From positions 1 to 43,655 of the forward strand of contig JAQTNF010000027.1 of assembly GCA_028713995.1 (NCBI GenBank): a DNA stretch of 43,655 nt, read 5' to 3'. Shown one piece after another: positions 25,968 through 33,435 of this stretch. Positions within the stretch are counted from its first letter, which is position 1; each line of letters begins with the position of its first letter. This DNA comes from Deltaproteobacteria bacterium. Its GTDB lineage: Bacteria > Myxococcota_A > Polyangia > JAAYKL01. Both the position numbers and the translations under genes were made by a program. The notes beneath the pieces were generated by a model. That model searched no databases. It saw only the letters and a program-made list of their open reading frames with translations, and was not told the origin of the DNA.

Positions 25968-27666
25968 ACTGCTCGGACTTGGGGTCGTCGGGATAGAGCT
26001 TGATGAACTTGGCGGCCACGCGCTCGTAACCGGCGCGGTTGCCCGTGTCCTGGTAGAGCTTGGTGAGCAGGACGAGCGCGTTGCGGCTGTTGCCGCCCTT
26101 TTCGAGGATGGCGATGGCGCCCGCACTGTCGCCGCGCTGCATGGCGGCGCGCGCCTCGGTCACCGGATCCCAAGCGGTGGCGTCGGACGGCGCAGAGATG
26201 GGCGGCTGCTCCGCGTCCATGATCTGATGTTTCGCGCCCCTTTTCGCGCCGCCGGCCTGGGGGGGCTCGTCGTACGGGTTCTGGGGCACGGCCCCGGCGC
26301 CCGCTCCCGAGCCGCGGGTCGCAGGAGGCACGGCCCCGGGCGCAAACCCCTGCGCTCCGCCCGGACCCTTGCGCCTCAGGCTCTGCCTGAGCTTCGCTTC
26401 CTCGGCGTGGCAGGTCTCGGGGGTCTCCGGGATGCCGCGGATCTCGTCGAGCAGGCGCTCGGCTGCCAGCGGATCCTCCGACAGCGCAGCGGAACGGGCC
26501 ATCTGCAGGAAGTCGTCGCACAAGGCGCCCGAGGCTTTCCGGAGCTGGTCGAGATCGTAGTAGCGGCTCGACCGGGGCACGGACGAGAGAGTCGCCACCG
26601 CCTTGTTCCAGTCCTTGGCTTCCATGGCGGCGAGGCCGGCGTTGAAGGCCGCCTGGGCATCCACCTCGCCGAGTGCCATCTGTTTGAGCTCCCGGGCGAC
26701 CTTGTGGTTCGGATTGCGGTGCAGGGCCGCCGCGAAAAGCCGCGCCGCCCCGGCCCAGTCCTCGGCCTGCATCTTGTCCTTGCCCGCCTCGATGAGCTCC
26801 TCGTCGCTCATCTCCTCGATGTCGCTCGCGGCCGAGGTATCCCCCGCCCCGCCGCCGCTCGATCCGCGCAACGCGAGGAACACGGCCACCGCCGCGCCCG
26901 CGACCAGGATCCCGGCCGCCGCGAGCACGAGCGGCATGCGCGAGCGCGCCCTGCGCGCGACCGGTTTGGCATGCACCGCCGCATGCTGATCCTCGGGCTT
27001 GAACTCATAGGGCTCGCCCGGCGCCACGAAGCGAAACCGCACCGTGCCGAGCTCGATGACGTCGCCGGCCTTGAGGACGTAGTCGTCCTTCTTCTGGCCG
27101 TTGATCTGGATGCCGTTGATGCTGTCGAGATCCGAGATGGTCCACTTGCCATCGTCGCCGTCCATGCGCGCGTGGGCCCTCGAAATGGATGGATCGTTGA
27201 TCTGGCAATTGGCTTCATCGGATCTGCCGATGACGTAGAGGTTGGAGGTGAGGTCGATCTCGCGGCCCGGCGTGGGATCCGTCAGCACGACGAGGCGCGC
27301 GTGCGGCACGACCTTGCCGATTCCCGCCTCCTGGCCGGCCTCCATCTGGCGCCCGAGAGGCACCGACGCGGACACGTCGGTCCGGATGGACAGGTTGTAG
27401 TCGCCGATGGCGATCTGATCGCCGGTCGAGACGAGCTTGGAGCCGCTCTTGACGACCTCGCCGTTGATCTTGGTGCCGCACAGGCTGCCCAGGTCCTCGA
27501 CGCGGAAATCGGCCTCCTCCCGGACGAGGCGCGCATGCCGACGTGACACGTTCCGGTCCGTCAGCCGGATCGTGTTGCCTTCCTTGCGACCGATGGTGAT
27601 CTCATCCCGGATGACTGGGACGATCGTGGTCTTCCCCTCATCGTCGCAGATGACGAGCTTGAACAT
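25942..27666 (-). CDS. Double FHA-domain membrane protein with TPR-like C-terminal region
   Basis: In this 574-residue protein, FHA domain 1 (about 20-95) has IGRKEGNTIRL, VSRRHARL and GTKING. FHA domain 2 (about 130-212) has IGRSDEANCQI, ISRAHARM and NGIQING. Both keep the Arg, Ser and His that bind phosphothreonine. A basic segment and one helix (about 243-266) follow, then TPR-like helices with EAGKDKMQAEDWAGAARLF and a Pro/Gly-rich spacer. FHA on the cytoplasmic side would read Ser/Thr kinase phosphorylation, such as by the kinase at 36 kb, though no link is shown. The C-terminal part would be periplasmic. Confidence 0.9.
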   Translation of the reverse strand: MFKLVICDDEGKTTIVPVIRDEITIGRKEGNTIRLTDRNVSRRHARLVREEADFRVEDLGSLCGTKINGEVVKSGSKLVSTGDQIAIGDYNLSIRTDVSASVPLGRQMEAGQEAGIGKVVPHARLVVLTDPTPGREIDLTSNLYVIGRSDEANCQINDPSISRAHARMDGDDGKWTISDLDSINGIQINGQKKDDYVLKAGDVIELGTVRFRFVAPGEPYEFKPEDQHAAVHAKPVARRARSRMPLVLAAAGILVAGAAVAVFLALRGSSGGGAGDTSAASDIEEMSDEELIEAGKDKMQAEDWAGAARLFAAALHRNPNHKVARELKQMALGEVDAQAAFNAGLAAMEAKDWNKAVATLSSVPRSSRYYDLDQLRKASGALCDDFLQMARSAALSEDPLAAERLLDEIRGIPETPETCHAEEAKLRQSLRRKGPGGAQGFAPGAVPPATRGSGAGAGAVPQNPYDEPPQAGGAKRGAKHQIMDAEQPPISAPSDATAWDPVTEARAAMQRGDSAGAIAILEKGGNSRNALVLLTKLYQDTGNRAGYERVAAKFIKLYPDDPKSEQFKKVLGQN

Positions 27667-27712
27667 CGCTTCTTCGTCCCACCTTCATCAGGATCCCGCG
27701 TCGAACCGCGCT

Positions 27713-27742
27713 ACCCTACAACCCCGTTCCGGATGGTGTCAA
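27713..27742 (-). promoter_or_regulatory. Possible promoter of the FHA gene
   Basis: On the minus strand, TTGACA (27737-27742) is a perfect -35. An 18-nt spacer separates it from TAGGGT (27713-27718), a poor -10. It lies about 46 nt before the start codon. Beside it, 27748-27775 holds a short direct repeat of GATCCGGCCC. Confidence 0.5.
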
Positions 27743-27857
27743 CGGCAGGCCGATCCGGCCCGATCCGGCCCAAGATCCGAGACACCGCGAACCTTGGACA
27801 GCCACGGCGCTCGGGTGCTATATCCACGCTGGCGCGCGAGAAGTCGCGCCTCACGAC

Positions 27858-28481
27858 ATGCCGGATCCGGGAACCGATATCGCGAGCCCCCACACGCCGC
27901 CCAAGGCCGAGGGACGCTTGACCTTCCGGCGCGCCCAGCTGCGCAGCCTGGTCACGCTCATGTCGATCATGGTGCTGGTGTGGTTCTCGTCGGATCTCAT
28001 GTATCTGATCCAGGGGTTGAAGGGTCCGCGCACCCTCGGCCCTGCTTCGCGCATCGACGTGTCAAAGCTCGAGAACAACACCTTCGTGTCGCTCAAGGCG
28101 GTCCTGGATGTGCCGCGGACCATCTCTTTCAAAGAGACTCACCTGCTCCTGGGGTCGAGCGGCGTCCACAAGATTTCGCCCCTCCTCGACCAGCCGCGCA
28201 TGTTCCTGGAGCGCATCGTGGATGAAAAGGACGGACAGGTCCGCGGGGTCTTCGAGGGCCGGCTCACGCGGCGCGGCCGCCTCGCGCCGAGCTACGGCAA
28301 GGTCTGGGCCCACTTCAAGAAGGAGATGAAGGTCGACGCGCCGGCCGAAGCGTGGCTGCTCGTCCACGGGGAGCGGCCAGGCGACAAGCTTTGGGTCCTG
28401 GCGATCTACGTGGTCTTCCCGCTCGTGATCGCGTTCAACATCCACAAGCTCAGGCGCTTGTGGATCTCCAGGCGGTCCTGA
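27858..28481 (+). CDS. Hypothetical bitopic membrane protein
   Basis: This 207-residue protein has no clear Shine-Dalgarno site; a weak TTGGAC/TATATC pair (27794-27824, spacer 19) lies upstream. One helix is at about 34-53 (TLMSIMVLVWFSSDLMYLI) and another at about 178-195 (LWVLAIYVVFPLVIAFNI). The loop between them, about 120 residues, would be extracytoplasmic. No family is recognised. The next gene begins one nucleotide after its stop, so the two probably act together. Confidence 0.75.
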   Translation: MPDPGTDIASPHTPPKAEGRLTFRRAQLRSLVTLMSIMVLVWFSSDLMYLIQGLKGPRTLGPASRIDVSKLENNTFVSLKAVLDVPRTISFKETHLLLGSSGVHKISPLLDQPRMFLERIVDEKDGQVRGVFEGRLTRRGRLAPSYGKVWAHFKKEMKVDAPAEAWLLVHGERPGDKLWVLAIYVVFPLVIAFNIHKLRRLWISRRS

Positions 28482-28482
28482 C

Positions 28483-29526
28483 GTGGGCGCTCCGGTCAGC
28501 GCGCGACGGACACCCTTCGATATCGGGGCGCCCGGTTGGCTCCTCCTCGTGGCCGCGGTGTGGGAGGTGCTCGCGCACCGCCTGACCGGGGCCGCGGGCT
28601 CATACGGCGGCGAGGCTGTAGGCGGCCTCGTGCGCGGGTTCGCGGGTTCGGGCATCTTCGCGGTGAACGTGGTCGGGATCACGGCGCTGGTCCTCGCCTG
28701 CGTCTCCCTGCCGCGGCTCGCCAACAACCCCGGGTTCGCTCCCTTGCCCTCGCGGCTCGTGCTCATGCTGGCCTCGCCGCTCGTCCTGCCGGTCATCTGC
28801 GTGGCCGTGTTCCGTCCGGTGTCGCCGTGGCTCGTGTTCATGTGCTACCTGGCAGCCGCTGGCCTCGCCTCCTACATCGCGGTCGTCGCCGCGATCCGGC
28901 CCATCGGCGGCGGCCCTCGACGGCTCCTCCTCGCGCTCGCGCTTGTGCAGACGCTCGGCGCCTTGGAGCTCATGGCGCGCATCTTCGACTGGTTCGCCCC
29001 GAACGGTAGCTTCGCGTTCGTCCCGAGGCGCGCCTACCTGTTCTCCGAGGTCCTCTTCGTCGTGTCTCCGGTCTTCGCGTTCCTGGTCCTCGTGCCGGGC
29101 AGGCTCGCCGACTTCGCACGGCGGCCGCATGTCCCGGCTCTCATCGTGGCCACCGCCGCCGCGTTCCTGGCCTCGGTCCTGGCTTGGAGCGCATCGGACG
29201 CCGCGTTCCTCGAGTTCGTTGCGTTCCGCACCCTGGGCGTCACCATGTCCATTCCGGGAGGCGCCGTTGTGTACACACTCTCGCTCTTCTTCGGCGTGCT
29301 GCTCGCAGGCACGCTCTTCATCCCCTCGCGACGCTGGCCTGTGGACGACGGCGCGCGGCGCACGGGGCTCGGCCTCGCCGCGGTGTGGCTCGCCGGCTTG
29401 CAGCCGACCCACCCTTACCAGACCATCCTCATGATCGCCGGGTTCATGATGCTGGCTCGCGGACTCGTGGGCGAGGCGCCCTCACCCTACGGCGATGTCC
29501 CGGATTCCGGCTCCCAGGTGGTGTAG
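28483..29526 (+). CDS. Hypothetical multi-pass membrane protein
   Basis: This 347-residue protein starts at GTG 28483, right after the stop of the preceding membrane protein gene. Around nine or ten hydrophobic stretches fill nearly the whole chain, for example GWLLLVAAVWEVLAHRL, LVLMLASPLVLPVICVAVF and AVWLAGLQPTHPYQTILMIA. No transport or enzyme motif was recognised. Its last 40 nt overlap the convergent thioredoxin-like lipoprotein gene. Confidence 0.78.
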   Translation: MGAPVSARRTPFDIGAPGWLLLVAAVWEVLAHRLTGAAGSYGGEAVGGLVRGFAGSGIFAVNVVGITALVLACVSLPRLANNPGFAPLPSRLVLMLASPLVLPVICVAVFRPVSPWLVFMCYLAAAGLASYIAVVAAIRPIGGGPRRLLLALALVQTLGALELMARIFDWFAPNGSFAFVPRRAYLFSEVLFVVSPVFAFLVLVPGRLADFARRPHVPALIVATAAAFLASVLAWSASDAAFLEFVAFRTLGVTMSIPGGAVVYTLSLFFGVLLAGTLFIPSRRWPVDDGARRTGLGLAAVWLAGLQPTHPYQTILMIAGFMMLARGLVGEAPSPYGDVPDSGSQVV

Positions 29527-30344
29527 CCGAGCAGGCAGTCGAGGACGTCCCTGGTATCGGACCAGTTCACGAGATGCACCCCGTTGACGAAGAAAGTCGG
29601 CGTGGCGGCCACTCCCGCCTCCTCGGCCTCGGCCTTGTCTGCGGCGATCGTGCCCTCGACGGCTGCCGACGGGTAGTCCGCGGCGAACTCATCCATGTCG
29701 AGCCCGAGCGCCTGGGCCATGGCGAAGAGATCGTCACCCATGGGCGTCCCTTTTTCGAGGAGCCAGCCGAAGATGGCGTCGTGTATCTCCCAGAAGCGGC
29801 CCTGCCTGTCGGCCGCCGCGGCCGCGCGGTGCGGGTTCCAGGACGAGTCGGCCGGCGTTCCGAACGGATAGTGCCCAAAGTAGTAGACGACCCGCGTCGC
29901 GTAGGCCGGATCCGCGAAGATGCCCTCGAGCATTGTGGCGGCGTGGGCGCAGTGCGAGCAGCCGAAGTACGAGAAGGCGTTCAAGACGACCTCCGGCGAC
30001 GTCGTGTTGCCCAGGTGGGGCGCATCCGCGTTGTCGAAGTCGAAGCCCGCGCCGGACAGAAAGACGGCGTACTCCGGGTTGCCGCAGAAGTCGCCGCCGT
30101 CCACGCCGCCGTCCCAAGCCGGGCCGGTGTCCGTGTCGCCCGCATCCCCGCACATGCTGCCGTCCGCAACGCACTCTCCATCCGTATCCGAGCCCGTGTC
30201 GGAATCCGCATCCGTGTCCGCACCGCCATCCTCGAGGCCTGCCCAGTAATCGGTGACGACCGGGGCGCACCCGGCGAAGAGCAGCATGCACGCGACAAGA
30301 GCTTCACCCGCCCCGATACGGTTTTCTCGCAAGCCCTTTGTCAT
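29487..30344 (-). CDS. DsbA/thioredoxin-fold lipoprotein
   Basis: This is 285 residues from ATG 30344. A longer in-frame start at 30470 would place 42 odd residues before the signal. The lipoprotein signal ends LLFAGC (Cys26). An acidic DTDADSDTGSDTD linker follows. The thioredoxin-fold part has NAFSYFGCSHCAHA with the redox pair Cys129-Ser-His-Cys132, a helical insert with FWEIHDAIFGWL and the cis-Pro loop VAATPTFFVNGVHL. It resembles DsbA/DsbG-like oxidoreductases and probably handles disulfides of the many Cys-rich exported proteins. No Shine-Dalgarno site is seen; a TATAAT lies 9 nt before the ATG. Confidence 0.9.
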   Translation of the reverse strand: MTKGLRENRIGAGEALVACMLLFAGCAPVVTDYWAGLEDGGADTDADSDTGSDTDGECVADGSMCGDAGDTDTGPAWDGGVDGGDFCGNPEYAVFLSGAGFDFDNADAPHLGNTTSPEVVLNAFSYFGCSHCAHAATMLEGIFADPAYATRVVYYFGHYPFGTPADSSWNPHRAAAAADRQGRFWEIHDAIFGWLLEKGTPMGDDLFAMAQALGLDMDEFAADYPSAAVEGTIAADKAEAEEAGVAATPTFFVNGVHLVNWSDTRDVLDCLLGYTTWEPESGTSP

Positions 30345-30352
30345 GGCTCTGC

Positions 30353-30359
30353 TATTATA
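30353..30359. promoter_or_regulatory. Overlapping divergent -10 elements (bidirectional promoter)
   Basis: The minus strand reads a perfect TATAAT (30354-30359) 9 nt before the DsbA-like ATG. The plus strand reads TATTAT (30353-30358) 34 nt before the DUF6125 ATG at 30393. No good -35 was found for either direction. Only 48 nt separate the two start codons. Confidence 0.45.
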
Positions 30360-30392
30360 CACCGTCCAGTGCAGGGAAAGGAGCCGAGCACC

Positions 30393-30902
30393 ATGAGCGC
30401 CATCCGCGATCTTCCCCACGATAGGCTGCGGGTTCTTGCCGAAACCTTTGCCAAGAACTGGCTCGCCCATGACGGGCTCTGGTTCCAGGCCGTGGAGCGC
30501 GCCTACGGTCTCGACAAGGCCATCGCTCTCGATGCCGAGGCCTGGCGCCTCTTTTCTCCGCTCGAGGCAAAGCGCATCAAGGACTTCCTCGGCCTGCCCG
30601 AGAACGGCGGGCTCGAGGCGCTGCGCGAGGCCCTGGAATATCGTCTTTACGCGGTCTTGAACCGCCAGACGGCAGAGCTGACGGCGGACGGGAAGCTGCG
30701 CTTCTACATGAACGACTGCCGCGTGCAGTCCGCGCGCAAGAAGAAGGGTTTACCGGACTTCCCTTGCAGATCCGTGGGAATCGTCGAGTACTCCACGTTT
30801 GCAAAGGAAATCGATCCTCGCATCGAAACGCGATGTCTCGCCTGCCCACCGGAAGAGCATCCGGATACCTTTTTCTGCGGGTGGGAGTTTTCCATCGATT
30901 AG
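30393..30902 (+). CDS. DUF6125-type cytosolic protein with conserved Cys
   Basis: This is 169 residues from ATG 30393, with AAAGGAG upstream. I recognise the pattern NWLAHDGLWFQAVERAYG, LFSPLEAKRI and the C-terminal Cys-rich block: NDCRVQSARKKKGLPDFPC, VGIVEYSTFA and CLACPPEEHPDTFFC. This is typical of a small family found in anaerobic bacteria and deltaproteobacteria and named DUF6125 from memory. The conserved Cys set suggests metal or cofactor binding. The role is unknown. It sits just upstream of the putative origin and dnaN. Confidence 0.82.
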   Translation: MSAIRDLPHDRLRVLAETFAKNWLAHDGLWFQAVERAYGLDKAIALDAEAWRLFSPLEAKRIKDFLGLPENGGLEALREALEYRLYAVLNRQTAELTADGKLRFYMNDCRVQSARKKKGLPDFPCRSVGIVEYSTFAKEIDPRIETRCLACPPEEHPDTFFCGWEFSID

Positions 30903-31183
30903 CGTCCCTCTTGCAACCTGCACAATTCCGTTGGGAAATCTTGTGGAAAAATATGGTCGGGACGCGTGAAGATCCTGTGGCCGTTTCCGCGTGACTTTTC
31001 TCCCCGCTTTCAAGGACCATGAACCCACAGCCCTCGATCGTCGCCGGACCCGTCTGGCAACGGACAGAAAAAGCTATCCACATTTTCACAATCTCTAATA
31101 CTATTGCCTTTAATAAATATAACCCCTGACTAGACAGCAACGGGCGGTCGATCTGGGGACAAAAGAGGAGAACAGGACCTACA
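30903..31183. other. Candidate replication origin (oriC-like) upstream of dnaN
   Basis: This 281-base spacer is AT-richer than its flanks, most strongly at 31083-31128. It holds CTATCCACA (31074-31082) and, on the minus strand, TTTTCCACA (30942-30950). Each is one mismatch from the DnaA box TTATCCACA. The dnaN-recF order that follows is typical of the oriC neighbourhood. No dnaA gene is present in the window, so this is a candidate only. It must also contain the dnaN promoter, which I could not place firmly. Confidence 0.4.
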
Positions 31184-32326
31184 ATGGATGTGCTCGTTTC
31201 AAAGCATTGTCTCGTATCGGCGCTCGCACGAACAGCCGGCATCGCGGATCGCAAGAGCTCTATGCAGATTCTGTCGAACGTCCTCATCGACGCGAGGAGC
31301 GCGAAGGAGATCCGCATCGCGGCGACGGATCTCAACACGTCGGCGAGCGGCGTCCTCAAGGGCGACGTGACTCTCCGCGGCGCGGTGACCGTTCCGGCAA
31401 AGACGTTCTATGATGTCGTCAAGAGCATGCCCGACGGGCCCATCAACGTTCGCGCCGAGGGAGAAGCCGTCCAGGTGTCTGCGGGCAGAGCCAAGTTCAA
31501 GCTGCTCGGGCTGCCGGCCGACGACTTCCCGCACATCGCCAACGTGGACGGGCTCAAGTTCTACGACATGGAGACCTCGACGCTTGCGGCCATGATAGAG
31601 CGCACGGCATTCTCCATTTCCAACGACGAGACCCGCCCGCACCTGAACGGCGCGCTTTTTCAAGGAGACGGAAAGATCCTGCGCATGGTCACGACGGACG
31701 GTCACAGATTGTCCCGCGTGGAGTTCAAGATCGAGGAGAGCGGCTACTACAACTTCGCCATGGTGGTGCCGAACAAGGGGATCCAGGAGCTCAAGCGCCT
31801 CGTCGAAGATCGCGAGGGCATGGTGTCCGTTGCGTCCCACGAGGGCTCGCTCTTCGCGCGGCGCGACATCGAGGTCGAGAAGGGCGCAGAGGGCGAGAAA
31901 CCGGTCTCGGCCGAGTTCGTCCTCACCTCCAAGCTCATCGAAGCCGAGTTCCCGCCGTACGAGCAGGTCATTCCGTCCAAGCACGAACGCGTCGTTGTTG
32001 CGCCGCGCATGGGGTTGCTCGAAGGCCTGCGCCGCGTGTCTGTGGTTTCGTCGGAGCGCACGCTGGGTGTCAGGTTCCAGTTCTCCGAGGGCCAGATAGA
32101 GATTGTTTCCGATAACCCTTCGGTCGGGCAGGGCACGGAAGTGCTCGACGTGGCGTACAACGGCGCGCCCGTCACCATCGGCTTCAACGCGCGGTACTTC
32201 ATCGACATCCTTTCCGTACTCACGGACGGCGAGGTGGAGATAGAGCTGTCTGGAGAGCTCGATCCCGCGGTCGTCAGGGACACGAGCCACAGCTTCGTCG
32301 GCGTCATCATGCCCATGCGGATCTGA
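31184..32326 (+). CDS. dnaN: DNA polymerase III beta sliding clamp
   Basis: This 380-residue protein has a GAGGAG-type site ahead of the ATG. It has three clamp domains: the start VSALARTAGIADRKSSMQIL, then ETRPHLNGALFQ, MVTTDGHRLSRVE and the late LDVAYNGAPVTIGFNARY. It ends in VIMPMRI, the usual MPMR-type C-terminus. The dimeric ring tethers polymerases and other enzymes to DNA. The recF start overlaps its stop, so both are translated from one mRNA. Confidence 0.97.
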   Translation: MDVLVSKHCLVSALARTAGIADRKSSMQILSNVLIDARSAKEIRIAATDLNTSASGVLKGDVTLRGAVTVPAKTFYDVVKSMPDGPINVRAEGEAVQVSAGRAKFKLLGLPADDFPHIANVDGLKFYDMETSTLAAMIERTAFSISNDETRPHLNGALFQGDGKILRMVTTDGHRLSRVEFKIEESGYYNFAMVVPNKGIQELKRLVEDREGMVSVASHEGSLFARRDIEVEKGAEGEKPVSAEFVLTSKLIEAEFPPYEQVIPSKHERVVVAPRMGLLEGLRRVSVVSSERTLGVRFQFSEGQIEIVSDNPSVGQGTEVLDVAYNGAPVTIGFNARYFIDILSVLTDGEVEIELSGELDPAVVRDTSHSFVGVIMPMRI

Positions 32327-33420
32327 TGGACGCGGTCCGCCTCGCGCGCATCGTAATCCAAGACTTTCGGAACCTCGAACGTGCGGAGGTCTCGCCGGGC
32401 CCGCGCTTCAACGTCTTCGCGGGGCAGAACGGCTCGGGGAAGACCAACTTCGTAGAGGCCGTGTACATGCTCGGCGCGCTGCGCTCGTTCCGCACGTCGA
32501 CACGCTCCGAGCTCGTTTCGCACGGCAAGGAGATGACACGGGTCGAGGGGCTCTTCGGCGGCGCTGGCAAGGGGCTCGTCTGCGAGGTCGCCGTGCGATC
32601 CGACGGGCGGCGCGTGCGCGTGGACGGCAAGCCCGTGGCGCGCGTGGGCGGGCACTACCGGACGCTGCCCATGGTTCTCTTCCACCCGGCCAACCTGACA
32701 CTTGTGCAAGGCGGGCCAGAGACGCGGCGCAGGTTCGTGGACCGCGCGCTCTTCCAGGCGGACGCGGCCTACCCGGAGCTCCACCGGGAGTATGGCAAGG
32801 CGCTCGCGAGCCGCAACAGGCTCCTCAAGGAGCGTCGGCAGGACCGGCGCGCACTCGAGGCGTTCGAAGACCAGATCGCAAAGCTGGGCGCGCGCATCAC
32901 GGCGTGCCGCGCCTGGTTCATCGGGATGCTGGGGGAACGGTTTGCGCACGCGTTTCGCGAGGTGAGCGGCGGGCTCGAGGCGGGTGTGACGTACCGCCCG
33001 AGCGTGGAGGGAGGCGAGCAGGAGCTGGCCCTGGCATTGCGGCAGGGCAGGGCGCGCGACGAGGCGGCCGGGTTCACCGCCTCGGGACCGCACGCGGACG
33101 ACTTCGAGATCGCAATCGCGGGGCGCTCCGCGCGGCGGTTCGCGTCGCAGGGACAGCAGCGCGCCCTCGTGCTCTCGATGAAGATCGCGGAGACCCGCGC
33201 GCTCTTTGAGGCCGTGGGAAGAATCCCGCTCCTTCTGCTCGACGATGTCACGTCGGAGCTCGATCGAACGAGGAACCGCCATCTCTTCCGGTTCCTGGCG
33301 GACGAGGCCGGGCAGGTGTTCATCACCACGACTCATGCGGATCACATTCTCATCGAGATCGATAGAACGGACTTCGTGGTCGACGGCGGGAGAATAACGA
33401 CGGGTTCTGCGAGAACCTGA
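32326..33420 (+). CDS. recF: DNA replication and repair protein RecF
   Basis: This 364-residue protein overlaps dnaN by one nucleotide (TGATG). Walker A GQNGSGKTN (33-41) follows the IQDFRNLERAEV start. The central region has the RRRFVDRALF and YPELHREYGKAL segments. The signature FASQGQQRALVLSMKIAE and Walker B LLLLDDVTSELD are intact near the C-terminus. This SMC-like ATPase helps load recombination mediators at gaps in DNA. Confidence 0.96.
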   Translation: MDAVRLARIVIQDFRNLERAEVSPGPRFNVFAGQNGSGKTNFVEAVYMLGALRSFRTSTRSELVSHGKEMTRVEGLFGGAGKGLVCEVAVRSDGRRVRVDGKPVARVGGHYRTLPMVLFHPANLTLVQGGPETRRRFVDRALFQADAAYPELHREYGKALASRNRLLKERRQDRRALEAFEDQIAKLGARITACRAWFIGMLGERFAHAFREVSGGLEAGVTYRPSVEGGEQELALALRQGRARDEAAGFTASGPHADDFEIAIAGRSARRFASQGQQRALVLSMKIAETRALFEAVGRIPLLLLDDVTSELDRTRNRHLFRFLADEAGQVFITTTHADHILIEIDRTDFVVDGGRITTGSART

Positions 33421-33435
33421 GAAAGGGGGTTCAAA

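Noticed and set aside
24318-26126. A 602-codon minus-strand open frame opposite the sensor kinase
   Set aside because: It is antisense to a complete histidine kinase with all boxes, and its sequence is biased and unrecognisable.
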